A stretch of 64,000 nucleotides of DNA from Halobiforma nitratireducens JCM 10879 (GCF_000337895.1 NZ_AOMA01000063.1:98275-162274); one strand, 5' to 3'. Numbered from the stretch's first letter, positions 55,626 to 64,000 are shown. Notes: generated by a model from the sequence alone, not told the origin. Numbers and translations are program-made.

Positions 55626-56031
55626 CGGTGGGGACTTCCGGACAGAAGTTTAGATAGTTTTGGATTTCGAATCCGAGTGTGATTATAGACTACACCAAAT
55701 AGAAAATAGAACGGGAACGGGAAGTCATACACAACACTTGTACAATTCTGCATCTGGTGGGAGGAGAGACAGCGGGACGAGACGATATACTGACGGTACA
55801 GGAACGATGGACGGTCCCGTGGCGTCCGTTCTGGACGGGACGGCCAACCCACTGCGTTTTTAACACCCGGGCGTGTAGGGACGGATACCGAAACCCGCGG
55901 GCAAGTGCGTTCGGCGCGGCCGAGCGCATAGCGGGAGGCCGACGCGCTGTAAGACGCCGGGGCCGTAAATCAGCAGTCCGCGGACCGTTTCGAGACACTG
56001 GAGTCGCTCGCGGCTTTCAGTACAACGAACC
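55626..56031. other. intergenic region with the RNase J promoter and long leader
   Basis: The left part is AT-rich with no gene. A good TATA, TTTTTAAC at 55857-55864, points right; with initiation about 25 bases later the transcript would have a leader of about 145 bases before the rnj ATG. That leader (about 55885-56031) is GC-rich and rich in possible stems, for example CGCGG/CCGCG groups and GGCCGAGCGC. No known riboswitch or RNA is recognised. Confidence 0.5.
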
Positions 56032-57381
56032 ATGGAAATCGAAATCGCAACCATTGGCGGCTACGAAGAAGTCGGACGGCAGATGACTGCCGTCCGCGCC
56101 GGCGACGACGTCGTCATCTTCGACATGGGTCTGAACCTCTCGCAGGTGCTGATCCACGACAACGTCGAAACCGAGCGGATGCACAGTCTCGATCTGATCG
56201 ACATGGGCGCAATCCCCGACGATCGGATCATGAGCGACCTCGAGGGCGACGTGCAGGCGATCGTGCCCACGCACGGCCACCTCGACCACATCGGCGCGAT
56301 CAGCAAGCTCGCCCACCGATACAACGCACCCATCGTCGCGACGCCGTTTACGATCGAACTCGTCAAACAGCAGATCGAGGGCGAACAGAAGTTCGGCGTC
56401 GAAAACGACCTCATCAAGATGGACGCCGGCGAGACGATGACGATCGGCGACGAGGGCGTCGAACTCGAGTTCGTCAACGTCACCCACTCGATTATCGACG
56501 CGATCAACCCAGTCTTGCACACGCCCGAGGGTGCGATCGTCTACGGGCTGGACAAGCGCATGGACCACACGCCGGTTATCGGCGACCCGATCGACATGGA
56601 TCGGTTCCGCCAGATCGGCCGCGAAGACGAGGGCGTTCTCTGTTACATCGAGGACTGTACCAACGCGGGCAAGAAGGGACGGACCCCGAGCGAGAAAGTC
56701 GCTCGCGAGCACCTCCGTGACGTCCTCTACAGCATCGAGGACTACGATGGCGGCATCGTCGCGACGACGTTCTCGAGTCACATCGCTCGCGTCAAGAGCC
56801 TCGTCGAGTTCGCCGACGACATCGGCCGTCAGCCAGTCCTGCTGGGTCGTTCGATGGAGAAGTACTCCGGAACGGCCGAGCGGCTCGACTTCGTCGACTT
56901 CCCGACCGATCTCGGGATGTTCGGCCACCGCAAGTCCGTCGACCGTACGTTCAAGCGGATCATGAACGAGGGCAAAGAGAACTTCCTGCCTATCGTCACG
57001 GGCCACCAGGGCGAACCCCGTGCGATGCTTACGCGGATGGCCCGCGGCGAGACGCCGTATGAACTCGAGAACGGCGACAAGGTAGTCTTCTCGGCACGTG
57101 TCATTCCGGAGCCGACCAACGAGGGCCAGCGCTACCAGGCCGAGAAGCTGCTTGGCATGCAAGGTGCCCGTATCTACGACGACATCCACGTCTCGGGCCA
57201 CCTCAACCAGGAGGGCCACTACGAGATGCTCGATGCCCTCCAGCCCCAGAACATCATCCCGGCCCACCAGAGCCTCAAGGGGCTGTCGGACTACGTCAAC
57301 CTCTGTGAGGACGAAGGCTACCAGGTCGGACGAGACCTCCACGTCTCGCGCAACGGGAACCTCATCCAGCTTGTCGAGTGA
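56032..57381 (+). CDS. rnj: RNase J (beta-CASP ribonuclease)
   Basis: A 449-residue metallo-beta-lactamase fold 5'-3' exoribonuclease. Metal site THGHLDHIG (HxHxDH, about 80-88), later histidine in NVTHS, the aspartate in YGLD, and the beta-CASP insert (about 190-400) with [10 protein letters not shown] and [12 protein letters not shown]. The terminal RHHQ block is [25 protein letters not shown]. It lies directly before the prenyl synthase gene, the ATG of which begins two bases after this stop; the long leader above could serve self-regulation. Confidence 0.96.
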   Translation: MEIEIATIGGYEEVGRQMTAVRAGDDVVIFDMGLNLSQVLIHDNVETERMHSLDLIDMGAIPDDRIMSDLEGDVQAIVPTHGHLDHIGAISKLAHRYNAPIVATPFTIELVKQQIEGEQKFGVENDLIKMDAGETMTIGDEGVELEFVNVTHSIIDAINPVLHTPEGAIVYGLDKRMDHTPVIGDPIDMDRFRQIGREDEGVLCYIEDCTNAGKKGRTPSEKVAREHLRDVLYSIEDYDGGIVATTFSSHIARVKSLVEFADDIGRQPVLLGRSMEKYSGTAERLDFVDFPTDLGMFGHRKSVDRTFKRIMNEGKENFLPIVTGHQGEPRAMLTRMARGETPYELENGDKVVFSARVIPEPTNEGQRYQAEKLLGMQGARIYDDIHVSGHLNQEGHYEMLDALQPQNIIPAHQSLKGLSDYVNLCEDEGYQVGRDLHVSRNGNLIQLVE

Positions 57382-57382
57382 T

Positions 57383-58438
57383 ATGACGAGTTCCGAGGCA
57401 CGAGAGGAGGCAGTACTCGAGGCCGTCCGCGAGCGACGCGAACTGGTCAACGATGCGATTCCGGAGGAGTTGCCCGTTCAGCGTCCGGAGCGACTCTACG
57501 AAGCGTCGCGATACCTGCTGGACGCCGGCGGGAAGCGGCTTCGACCGACCGTCCTGTTGACGACCGCCGAGGCGCTCGCCGACGTCGAGCCGCTGTCGGC
57601 CGACTACCACGAGTTCCCGACGCTTCACGAGACGACCGACGCGGTCGACGTGATGGACGCCGCGGTCAGCGTCGAGGTTATCCAGTCGTTCACGCTGATC
57701 CACGACGACATCATGGACGACGACGACCTCCGTCGCGGTGTCCCTGCCGTCCACCGGGAGTACGATCTGGAGACGGCGATTCTGGCCGGCGACACGCTGT
57801 ACTCGAAGGCGTTCGAGATTATGCTCGAGACGGGGGCAAACCCCGATCGTACCGTCGAGGCCCTCGACGTACTCGCGACGACGTGTACGAAAATCTGCGA
57901 GGGACAGTCGCTCGATGTCACCTTCGAAAATCGTGACGACGTGATGCCCGAGGAGTACCTCGAGATGGTCGAGCAAAAGACCGCGGTGCTGTACGCCGCA
58001 TCGGCGTGTCTGCCCGCCATTTTGCTCGGAGCCGACGACGAGACCGTCGACGCCCTCTACGGCTACGGCCTCGACATCGGCCGGGCGTTCCAGATTCACG
58101 ACGACGTGCTCGACCTGACTGTTCCAAGCGAGAAACTCGGCAAGCAACGCGGCAGCGACCTCGTGGAGAACAAGCAGACGCTGATCAACGTCCACGCCCG
58201 CGAGCAAGGTATCGACGTGGCGGATCTCGTCGACACCGACGATGTCGATGCCGTCACCGAGGCCGAGATCGACGACGCCGTCGCCGAACTCGAGGAGGCG
58301 GGCTCGATCGAGTACGCCAACGAGATGGCTCGCGATCTGGTCGACCAGGGGAAAGCGCGACTCGAGGTGCTGCCCGAGAACGAGCCGCGTCGGCTGCTCG
58401 AGGATCTGGCGGATTACCTGATCGAGCGCGGCTACTGA
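57383..58438 (+). CDS. idsA: geranylgeranyl (polyprenyl) diphosphate synthase
   Basis: A 351-residue trans-isoprenyl diphosphate synthase that lengthens allylic chains for archaeal ether lipids. First aspartate-rich motif LIHDDIMDDDDLRRG (about 110-125) and second FQIHDDVLD; the GGKRLRP motif is at about 46-52. The residue before the first motif (TLIHDD) and the chain length fit a C20 enzyme, though C15 or C25 is possible. It probably shares a transcript with rnj. Its stop codon is the first base of repeat A copy 3. Confidence 0.95.
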   Translation: MTSSEAREEAVLEAVRERRELVNDAIPEELPVQRPERLYEASRYLLDAGGKRLRPTVLLTTAEALADVEPLSADYHEFPTLHETTDAVDVMDAAVSVEVIQSFTLIHDDIMDDDDLRRGVPAVHREYDLETAILAGDTLYSKAFEIMLETGANPDRTVEALDVLATTCTKICEGQSLDVTFENRDDVMPEEYLEMVEQKTAVLYAASACLPAILLGADDETVDALYGYGLDIGRAFQIHDDVLDLTVPSEKLGKQRGSDLVENKQTLINVHAREQGIDVADLVDTDDVDAVTEAEIDDAVAELEEAGSIEYANEMARDLVDQGKARLEVLPENEPRRLLEDLADYLIERGY

Positions 58439-58523
58439 GACGACTGGGCAACAGTCGGTACACACCCGATCGCGTCTCGACGCCCGTCGTGGAAGGCGAC
58501 GGCGTCTCCAGTGTGAGCGGTGT
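58436..58523 (+). repeat. dispersed repeat A, copy 3
   Basis: Starts at the idsA stop codon and runs 88 bases: CAACAGTCGGTACACACCCG, then CGACGCCCGTCGTGGAAGGCG and GACGGCGTCTC. It matches copy 1 (2077-2164) at most positions, including spacing, in the same orientation relative to its gene. The sequence offers several GC-rich stems. Confidence 0.75.
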
Positions 58524-58792
58524 GTGCAGTGTGTCCTCCGACAGTACGAGCCGACTCGGTAGGTTCATTTTACACGTCCTTGGACATCGTCGGTACCGAC
58601 GGGCCTCGTGACTGGGCCCACTCCCGAGACACGCGAGCTGTTTCACCTGCCGGTCGGGTAGTTCACACGGCAACGACGGACTCCAGAATAGCCGACAGTC
58701 TGGAGCGACAGCTCGAGTCGGGTACGTAACAGCAGTTGCGGTCATCGGCGCTTCGGTGGTCGTCCGAAACACCGTCAGGTTCGTCTCCTACC

Positions 58793-58877
58793 TGATACGG
58801 ATTGCTGTAATTATTTCCCGCCGATCGCCGACCCCGGTCTGGCGATCGGCGGTAACTGACTACAGTAAACCGTATGA
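58793..58877. repeat. palindromic repeat B, copy 2
   Basis: Left arm TGATACGGATTGCTGTA (58793-58809) and right arm TACAGTAAACCGTATGA (58861-58877) are imperfect inverted copies. Between them CCGCCGATCGCC and GGCGATCGGCGG (58819-58830 and 58841-58852) pair perfectly, so the whole 85-base element folds into one long hairpin. Confidence 0.85.
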
Positions 58878-58914
58878 GTCCGTGGTTCGCCGACAGCCGG
58901 TGGGGAACTCAATT

Positions 58915-59055
58915 TGAAACAGCGAGAGAATCCCGCCGTTCACGGCGTTCGCAAGACCACAGGTCTTGCGCGTAGACCGGCACTCGTCGAGTTCCGGGGA
59001 CGTTGACGAGAGCGAAGCTCTCGTTCGCACACCAGAACGCGAAGCGTTCTGGGGA
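58915..59055. repeat. IS-like remnant and three-hairpin cluster
   Basis: GAGAATCCCGCCGTTCACGG (58925-58944) resembles the conserved 3' end region of haloarchaeal tnpB elements and their guide RNA. Three hairpins follow: CGCAAGACC/GGTCTTGCG (58950-58958 with 58962-58970), ACGAGAGC/GCTCTCGT (59006-59013 with 59017-59024, loop GAA) and CCAGAACGC/GCGTTCTGG (59032-59040 with 59044-59052, loop GAA). A decayed mobile element end is the likely source; no transposase remains. Confidence 0.5.
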
Positions 59056-59078
59056 CGGGCGTCAATCCCGTCACTCGA

Positions 59079-59606
59079 CTACATCCCACCCATAAACCCG
59101 ATCGACCAATCGCCATCGTCGCGGTAGTACTCCCACTCGGCGAGCGTCTCACCCCAGGCAACCGGCGGGATTTCGTCGTCGCCGTCGTCGAGTTCCTCGA
59201 GTCGGTCCCGAAGGGCTGCCGGGCCGAAGTCCGGTTCGCGTGTCAGCCGTTCTGCCTGACGCGGGCGGACGGCGACGCGGCGCTGTTCGCCCTCCCAGTC
59301 CCACAGCGATGTCTCGCCGTAGGCGAAGACGACGTCGTAGTGTCGGACGTGTTCGTCGCGAAAGACGGGGTGGACAGTACGGACGATTTCAGCGACGATT
59401 CGGTAGACGGTATCCAGATCGGGATCGTCGGTCGTCTCGTGATCGATTTCGACCAGCGGCACGTAGATGGGGTTCCCGTCCCGGCTGGTGTTGACCTGGT
59501 AGACTCCCTCGAGTGCCGGTGGGGCTGCCAGTACGTCCTCGTCGCGACCGAACGAACACCGCTCGAGTGCGTCGTCGACTTCGGCGGGCAGGGTGGACTG
59601 GCTCAT
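59079..59606 (-). CDS. conserved-looking hypothetical protein (175 aa)
   Basis: A 175-residue acidic soluble protein (MSQSTLPAEVDDALERCSFGRDEDVLAAPPALEG, then YQVNTSRDGNPIYVPLVEIDHETTDDPDLDT, DVVFAYGETSLWDWEGEQRRVAVRPRQAE and IGFMGGM). It has regular alpha-beta spacing and good codon use but no known family. A TATA-like TTTTTTGTAC (minus strand, about 59626-59634) lies about 25 bases upstream of the ATG at 59606. Its neighbours are repeats on both sides. Confidence 0.75.
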   Translation of the reverse strand: MSQSTLPAEVDDALERCSFGRDEDVLAAPPALEGVYQVNTSRDGNPIYVPLVEIDHETTDDPDLDTVYRIVAEIVRTVHPVFRDEHVRHYDVVFAYGETSLWDWEGEQRRVAVRPRQAERLTREPDFGPAALRDRLEELDDGDDEIPPVAWGETLAEWEYYRDDGDWSIGFMGGM

Positions 59607-59661
59607 ACGGTAATTGACAGAACGCGAGTACAAAAAACTGGGTCGGGTTTCGGCGACGGAG

Positions 59662-59745
59662 TGAGACGGTTTGCTGTACGTCGGTTCCGGTATACCCGCG
59701 ACTGTGCACGGTTGCACTGGGACATCGGTGCAGCAATCCGTATGA
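59662..59745. repeat. palindromic repeat B, copy 3
   Basis: Left arm TGAGACGGTTTGCTGTA (59662-59678), right arm TGCAGCAATCCGTATGA (59729-59745). The inner part shares GGTTGCAC(T/C)GG with copy 1. It lies between a hypothetical gene and gltX, which run divergently. Confidence 0.8.
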
Positions 59746-59829
59746 GGGGGGTGGTTGGTGAGGTACCTGGACCGAGACGGTGACCCGACACCGCGGGGGT
59801 TTTGGTCGGGGCACGAATAGCGCTCGATA

Positions 59830-61545
59830 ATGGACGACGAACTACGCGAACGCGTCGAGCGCGAGGCCGAAAAACACGCGCTGTTGAACGCCGTCAAACA
59901 CGAAAGCGACGCCGACGTCGGTGCGATCATGGGGCCGCTGATGGGTGACAACCCCGACTTTCGCCCACACGGCGACGAGATACCCGGCGTCATCGGCGGC
60001 GTCGTAAGTCGGGTCAACGGCCTCTCCTACGAGGAGAAACGCGAGCGCCTCGAGGAACTCGCACCCGAGGAACTCGCGGAGATCGAGGCCGAAGAGGAAG
60101 AAGACGAACACCCTCTACCGGACCTTCCCAATGCCGAGGAGTACGACGAGGTCCGGATGCGGTGTGCACCCAACCCCAACGGCCCGTGGCACGTCGGCCA
60201 CGCCCGGATGCCCGCCGTTATCGGCACCTACCGCGACCGCTACGACGGCTGGTTCTGCGTCCGCTTCGACGACACCGACCCCGAGACCAAACGTCCCGAC
60301 CTCGAGGCCTACGACTCGATTCTGGACGATCTCGAGTATCTGGGCTTCGAGCCTGATGCCGTTTACAAGGCCAGCAACCGACTCGAGACATACTACGACC
60401 ACGCTCGGGAACTGATCGACCTCGGCGGAGCCTACACCTGCTCGTGTTCAGGCGAGGAGTTCTCCGAGCTGAAGAACTCGGGCGAGGCCTGTCCGCACCG
60501 CGACAAGGACAAAGCGACGGTCCTCGAGGAGTTCGAGGCGATGGTCGACGGCGAGTACGACAGCGGCGAGATGGTCCTGCGGGTGAAGACGGACATCGAG
60601 CACAAAAACCCCGCCTTGCGGGACTGGGTCGGGTTCCGGATGATCGACACTCCACACCCACGCGAGGAGGCCAGCGAGTATCGTTGCTGGCCGATGCTGG
60701 ATTTCCAGTCGGGGATCGACGACCAGCTGACCGGCGTCACGCACATCATCCGCGGGATCGACCTCCAGGACTCCGCGAAACGCCAGCAGTTCGTCTACGA
60801 CTACTTCGACTGGGAGTATCCCGAGGTCGTCCACTGGGGCCACGTCCAGCTGGATGCCTACGACGTGAAGATGAGCACCTCTACCATCTCGGAACTGATC
60901 GAGGAAGACGACCTCGACGACTGGGACGACCCACGCGCGCCGACGCTCAAGAGCCTCCGTCGCCGGGGCATCCGGGGGGACGCTATCGTCGACGCCATGG
61001 TCGAACTCGGCACCTCGACCAGCGACGTCGATCTGGCGATGAGTTCGATCTACGCCAACAACCGCGAGTTGATCGACGACGAGACCGACCGCCGGTTCCT
61101 CGTCCGCGACGGGACCGAGCTTCCCCTCGGCGGCAGTCCGCCGGAGGAGGCCAACCCGCCGCTGCATCCGGACCACGCCGAGCGCGGCGTCCGCGAGATT
61201 CCGGTCGGCGACGCCGTCCTCCTCGAGGCCGAAGACCTCCCCAACCGCGAGGAACGTCTCTGGCTCAAGGGGCTGGGCTGTTTCCAGTACACCCGCGATA
61301 CGCTCCAGTACACCGGCGAAGACATCGAGGTCGTCCGCGAGGGCGATGTCGACGTGGTCCACTGGGCTCCTGCGGAGGAGAGTGTCCCCGTCCGAATGCG
61401 GACGATGGACGGCGACGTGTCCGGCCGTGCCGAACCCGGCGTCGGCGACCTCGAGAGCGACGAACTGGTCCAGTTCGAGCGCGTCGGGTTCGCCCGGATC
61501 GACCGCCACGACGACGAGACCGTCGTCTACTACACGCATCCCTGA
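59830..61545 (+). CDS. gltX: glutamyl-tRNA synthetase
   Basis: Class I synthetase; in archaea it charges tRNA-Glu and also tRNA-Gln, which is then amidated. 571 residues. The HIGH-like motif is NPNGPWHVGHAR (about 115-126), KMSKS appears as KMSTST (about 350), and AYTCSCSGEEF with CPHRD provides a cysteine pair. The first 85 residues are an archaeal N-terminal region (DNPDFRPHGDEIPGVIGGVVSRVNGL) and the C-terminus is a beta-barrel anticodon part typical of the GlnRS-like group. Confidence 0.97.
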   Translation: MDDELRERVEREAEKHALLNAVKHESDADVGAIMGPLMGDNPDFRPHGDEIPGVIGGVVSRVNGLSYEEKRERLEELAPEELAEIEAEEEEDEHPLPDLPNAEEYDEVRMRCAPNPNGPWHVGHARMPAVIGTYRDRYDGWFCVRFDDTDPETKRPDLEAYDSILDDLEYLGFEPDAVYKASNRLETYYDHARELIDLGGAYTCSCSGEEFSELKNSGEACPHRDKDKATVLEEFEAMVDGEYDSGEMVLRVKTDIEHKNPALRDWVGFRMIDTPHPREEASEYRCWPMLDFQSGIDDQLTGVTHIIRGIDLQDSAKRQQFVYDYFDWEYPEVVHWGHVQLDAYDVKMSTSTISELIEEDDLDDWDDPRAPTLKSLRRRGIRGDAIVDAMVELGTSTSDVDLAMSSIYANNRELIDDETDRRFLVRDGTELPLGGSPPEEANPPLHPDHAERGVREIPVGDAVLLEAEDLPNREERLWLKGLGCFQYTRDTLQYTGEDIEVVREGDVDVVHWAPAEESVPVRMRTMDGDVSGRAEPGVGDLESDELVQFERVGFARIDRHDDETVVYYTHP

Positions 61546-61588
61546 TCCGTTCGACGAACGCGCCGAGTAGCTGCGCACCCGATCGCAC

Positions 61589-61973
61589 TCACCCGTTCTC
61601 CGTCGACCGAGCTTCGATTTCGCCCCGCATCTGTCCCTCGTGTGGCCGGCAGCGATACTCCGCCATCTCGTCGGTCAGCTCGTCGACCTCGAGGGTCTGT
61701 GTCTCACCCGCTTCGCCCATCCGCTCGGTTTCGTAGCTGTCGACCACGTCGTCGCTCCCGTCGACGACCTCGACGTTGTGTCCGGCCCCGTCGAGGTTCT
61801 CTCAGATCAGGTCGTACGGCTCGCCCTCGAAGAGGACGAGCGTGGGTTGGCCTCGTCGGCGATCGGGTCGGGTTCGACGCCGCTCCAGGCGTCCATCTCT
61901 CCCGGAGTCTGATGGTCTCGGCGTCGGTCCACTCGTCGTCTTCGGGTTCGGTTTCGTCGCCGGTTCGCGTCAC
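61589..61973 (-). pseudogene. blue-copper (halocyanin-like) protein remnant
   Basis: Read across three frames the minus strand gives an almost complete type-1 copper domain: MDAWSGVEPDPIADEANP, LVLFEGEPYDLI, a stop, then ENLDGAGHNVEVVDGSDDVV and AEYRCRPHEGQMRGEIE. The ligand set His (GHN), Cys (YRC), His (PHEG) and Met (GQM) is intact. The frame is broken near 61896-61902 and near 61843-61846, and the Trp codon is a TGA at 61802-61804. Three independent lesions make this a genuine pseudogene. Such proteins carry electrons at the haloarchaeal membrane. It faces the DUF456 gene, overlapping its end. Confidence 0.82.
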
Positions 61974-62455
61974 AGAACGAACACCGCCAGGAGAAAGCCA
62001 AACAGGATCGACGCGGTCAACAAGACCTGGACTGCCGTCGACGCGAGCACGCCGAGGGTCGCGTAGACCGCCGACCGAGCGCTTCCGTCGAGATCACCGC
62101 CGCGGACGTACTCGAGGGCGAAAACGGTGCCGAAAAGCCCTCCCAGCAGGCCGATCGGTCCGGACACGACCATCAGTGCGAGCCCGACGACTGCGGCGGC
62201 ACCGGTCGTCTCCCAGGACGCGCCGCCGGCGCGTGCGGCGATCGAGCCGCCGAAGAACTCGATCGACAGGGTGACCACTGCGAGTGACGCGAGAGCAACG
62301 AACGTGCCGGTTCCGGGCTCAGTAAACCCGGAGTGCCACCAGTAGAGGACGAGCCCGGACAGCGAGAAGAGACCGCCGGGAACGAGCGGTACGACCGTCC
62401 CGACGACGCCGGCGACGAGAAGCGCGACTGCAACGACCGCAGTCACTTCGACCAT
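61970..62455 (-). CDS. DUF456 membrane protein
   Basis: A 161-residue protein of four to five membrane helices (VTAVVAVALLVAGVVGTVVPLVPGGLFSL; TFVALASLAVVTLSIEFFGGS; AAVVGLALMVVSGPIGLLGGLFG). The Gly-rich VPLVPGG and GPIGLLGGLFGTVFALEY loops match DUF456. Function unknown. Start ATG 62455 is chosen over longer in-frame versions with basic, unlikely N-termini. It overlaps the blue-copper remnant by four bases at its end. Confidence 0.88.
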   Translation of the reverse strand: MVEVTAVVAVALLVAGVVGTVVPLVPGGLFSLSGLVLYWWHSGFTEPGTGTFVALASLAVVTLSIEFFGGSIAARAGGASWETTGAAAVVGLALMVVSGPIGLLGGLFGTVFALEYVRGGDLDGSARSAVYATLGVLASTAVQVLLTASILFGFLLAVFVL

Positions 62456-62535
62456 ACTCGACCGAACGACGGATCGAGCCAAAGCCCTGTCGCTCCTCCC
62501 GGTCCGAGGCGCTGGACGAGCCGGTCCGGTCTCGA

Positions 62536-63207
62536 TCAATCCGCTTGCCGCCGTCGGCGAAGCCAACATCCACCGACTGTGAGAGCGGCGATGGCGACGA
62601 CCAGTGCTCCGGCGGAGAACAGCACCACCCCTCCGGACAGTGGGTTCGATCCGTGTTTCGGCGGCCCGAGCGTCACTGCGTAGTACGTCCCGTCGTCCAC
62701 GACGATCGGTGTCAATCCGTCACTGCCGGGGTACTCGACGGGGTCGCCGGTCTCGATCGCCTCTCGTGTGGGTTCGGCAGCGTTCTCGAGGCTGACCGCG
62801 AGTTCGTCCGCGAGGGATTCTGGTGTCCGTTCCTCGGCTTCGATGACGACCGACTCCCCGTCGACGTCGGCCTCGAACTCGTAGAACGCCCCGTCGACGA
62901 GCACGAACTCGTAGCGGTCGTCCCTGATGAACGAGTAGGTCCCTGACGCGTTGTCGATCGTGCCCTCGTAGTATCCGTCGGTGGCCGCGACCTCGAACGC
63001 GTCCCGGATTTCGTCCGCGGGTGGACTACCGTTGTCCGCATCGTGAACGCTCGGAGCGGTCGCGAGTTCCCCGTGATCGGTCCCGGGGTCGAACTCCGTC
63101 GCGGACAGCGACGGCGTGCCGGCGATGCCGACGACGGTGAACGTGAGCAACGCCAGTACCAGGACGACGAGACCGAGGGTGGCTCGGTGGCTGGAGGGCA
63201 GGGACAT
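62536..63207 (-). CDS. membrane-anchored surface protein, unknown function
   Basis: A 223-residue protein with a signal peptide (LGLVVLVLALLTFTVVGIAGT), an acidic outer domain (about 30-175, with SFIRDDRYEFVLVDGAFYEFEADVDGESVVIEAEERTPESLADELAVSLENAAEP), then one C-terminal helix (GVVLFSAGALVVAIAALTVGGCWL) and a basic stop-transfer RRRRQAD. It matches no family I know. A strong TATA (AAATATTTATG, minus strand, about 63233-63242) lies about 27 bases before the ATG. Next to it is a divergent dehydrogenase gene. Confidence 0.78.
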   Translation of the reverse strand: MSLPSSHRATLGLVVLVLALLTFTVVGIAGTPSLSATEFDPGTDHGELATAPSVHDADNGSPPADEIRDAFEVAATDGYYEGTIDNASGTYSFIRDDRYEFVLVDGAFYEFEADVDGESVVIEAEERTPESLADELAVSLENAAEPTREAIETGDPVEYPGSDGLTPIVVDDGTYYAVTLGPPKHGSNPLSGGVVLFSAGALVVAIAALTVGGCWLRRRRQAD

Positions 63208-63232
63208 GTCAGAACGCTCTCGAGGAGGCCAC

Positions 63233-63242
63233 ATAAATATTT
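63233..63242 (-). promoter_or_regulatory. TATA box of the membrane-anchored protein gene
   Basis: CATAAATATTT on the plus strand, read on the minus strand as AAATATTTATG, 26-35 bases before the ATG at 63207. The flanking CTAACAA-rich bases make it stand out in GC-rich DNA. Confidence 0.65.
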
Positions 63243-63335
63243 GTTAGAGAACCTGTTCGGCAGCGAGACGGAAGCCGACCCACCACGTCCGTCGCCGACC
63301 AGCACTGTTATGTTCTCGTCGAAAAAGGTGAATCT

Positions 63336-64000
63336 ATGGCAAAGGGAGCGATCGTCGTCGGTGGGTCGTCGGGCATCGGCGAGGCCCTGGCTCGAGAACT
63401 CGCAGAGGACGGCTACGCGGTTGGGTTGGCGGCCCGACGAACTGACCGGATGAGACGGATCGGCTCGGAACTCCCGACCAGCGCCTACGTCGCGACGATG
63501 GATCTCTCCGACCCCGAAGACGCCCGCGAAGGCTTTTTCCAACTCGCGGAGGCGATGCCCTCGGTCGACGTGGTCGTTCTCAGTGCCGGCGTCGCCGATC
63601 TCAACTACGACCTCGAGTGGGCCTCGGAGCGGCAAACGATCGACGTCAACGTTCGCGGGTTCGCGGCGATCGCGACCGCGGCGCTCTCGTATTTCGAGAC
63701 GCGACCCGATCACGCGAGTGCCAGCGACGGCCATCTCGTCGGGATCGGCTCGGTCGCGGGCCGGTTCGGCAACGGCGGGACCCAGGCGTACAACGCCTCG
63801 AAGGCGTTCGTCTCGACCTATCTCGAGGGGCTGCGGACTCGGCAGGCAGGCAGCGACGCCGACGTGACGATCACGACGATCGAACCTGGGTTCGTCGACA
63901 CCGAGATGTCCTACGGCTCGTTCTGGCAGTGTTCGCCGGAGACCGCGGCCGCACAGATCGCGCGAGCGATCCGCAAGAAAAAGACCCACGCGTACGTCAC
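63336..64000 (+). CDS. short-chain dehydrogenase/reductase (cut at right edge)
   Basis: The first 221 residues of an SDR enzyme with NAD(P)-binding GGSSGIGEALAREL (residues 8-21), the NAG-like SAGVADLNYD, DVNVRGF, and the catalytic Ser (GIGSVAGR) plus Tyr and Lys (AYNASK, YxxxK). An Arg in AARRTDR after the first strand favours NADP. A Shine-Dalgarno-like AAAGGTGA (63325-63332) precedes the ATG. The stop codon lies beyond the window end. Substrate unknown. Confidence 0.9.
   Translation, partial: MAKGAIVVGGSSGIGEALARELAEDGYAVGLAARRTDRMRRIGSELPTSAYVATMDLSDPEDAREGFFQLAEAMPSVDVVVLSAGVADLNYDLEWASERQTIDVNVRGFAAIATAALSYFETRPDHASASDGHLVGIGSVAGRFGNGGTQAYNASKAFVSTYLEGLRTRQAGSDADVTITTIEPGFVDTEMSYGSFWQCSPETAAAQIARAIRKKKTHAYV

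Larger units (their letters stand above)
58439..59078. other. repeat-rich gap between idsA and a hypothetical gene
   Basis: 640 bases without a convincing gene. In order: repeat A (58436-58523); a stretch with no feature; repeat B (58793-58877); then an IS200/IS605-like remnant (about 58925-58950) and three perfect hairpins (58950-58970, 59006-59024, 59032-59052). Short frames here have poor codon character. Confidence 0.55.

Noticed and set aside
58520-58729. Short open frame after idsA
   Set aside because: Overlaps repeat A and has non-haloarchaeal composition.
1-64000. CRISPR array or prophage genes
   Set aside because: No regularly spaced 25-40 bp repeats with unique spacers and no structural or integrase genes were seen; the only phased repeats are the short motifs at the origin.

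Overview
The window comes from the chromosome of a halophilic archaeon. The proteins are very acidic, the DNA is GC-rich and full of CTCGAG and TCGA, many genes have a TATA box 25-30 bp before the start codon (leaderless transcripts), and the gene families (bacterio-opsin-activator HTH, DUF7344, GINS with a long acidic linker, ThiR, archaeal ribosomal and RNA polymerase genes) are haloarchaeal. The overall look suggests a member of the Natrialbales (Natrinema/Haloterrigena-like); that placement is inference.

Layout. 1-490 is an AT-rich edge with a broken sulfatase 3' end, abutting the 3' end of tRNA-Val(CAC). 0.9-5.2 kb: two HTH regulators, a cobalamin adenosyltransferase, a small zinc protein and a NAD kinase-inositol-monophosphatase fusion. 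5.4-8.5 kb: glycine decarboxylase subunits. 8.5-13.5 kb: a PerM/AI-2E membrane protein and a CcoI-like copper ATPase with a SafE-like partner. 13.7-17.3 kb: HMG-CoA synthase and a pilin-anchored surface protein. 17.4-24.6 kb: DUF2150, TatD, Cdc48 with a small partner, peroxiredoxin, and the replication pair GINS-PriS. 24.7-31.3 kb: ATP-grasp ligase, flavin monooxygenase, small zinc proteins, a scrambled membrane gene, and a metal ATPase/HMA/ArsR-like module. 32-35.4 kb: GNAT, archease and RtcB, with a broken lipoprotein gene between the last two. 35.4-37.4 kb: an Orc1/Cdc6 gene beside an array of about 11 copies of an 18-bp motif, a likely replication origin. 37.8-42.6 kb: MoaA and a DUF4129-DUF58-DUF7519 membrane operon. 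42.8-49.3 kb: tRNA-Ser, S13-S4-S11-RpoD, tRNA-Leu, L18e-L13-S9-RpoN-RpoK-enolase-S2. 49.5-58.4 kb: ThiR, mevalonate kinase, isopentenyl phosphate kinase, a lipoprotein, an APC permease with Usp domains, RNase J and a prenyl diphosphate synthase. 58.4-64 kb: repeats and an IS-like remnant, GltX, a blue-copper pseudogene, DUF456, a membrane-anchored protein and a truncated short-chain dehydrogenase.

How genes work together. HMG-CoA synthase, mevalonate kinase, isopentenyl phosphate kinase and the polyprenyl synthase are four steps of archaeal lipid synthesis by the alternative mevalonate route. Orc1, PriS and GINS are replication proteins; the 42.8-49.3 kb block is the transcription/translation core; archease with RtcB ligates tRNA exons.

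The most notable points are the origin candidate with its unfamiliar motif arranged as two triplets of exactly 20-bp period, two families of dispersed non-coding repeats (one always starting at a stop codon), and four genes in different stages of decay (sulfatase end, Tat lipoprotein with a 16-bp duplication, membrane protein with paired frameshifts, blue-copper pseudogene).
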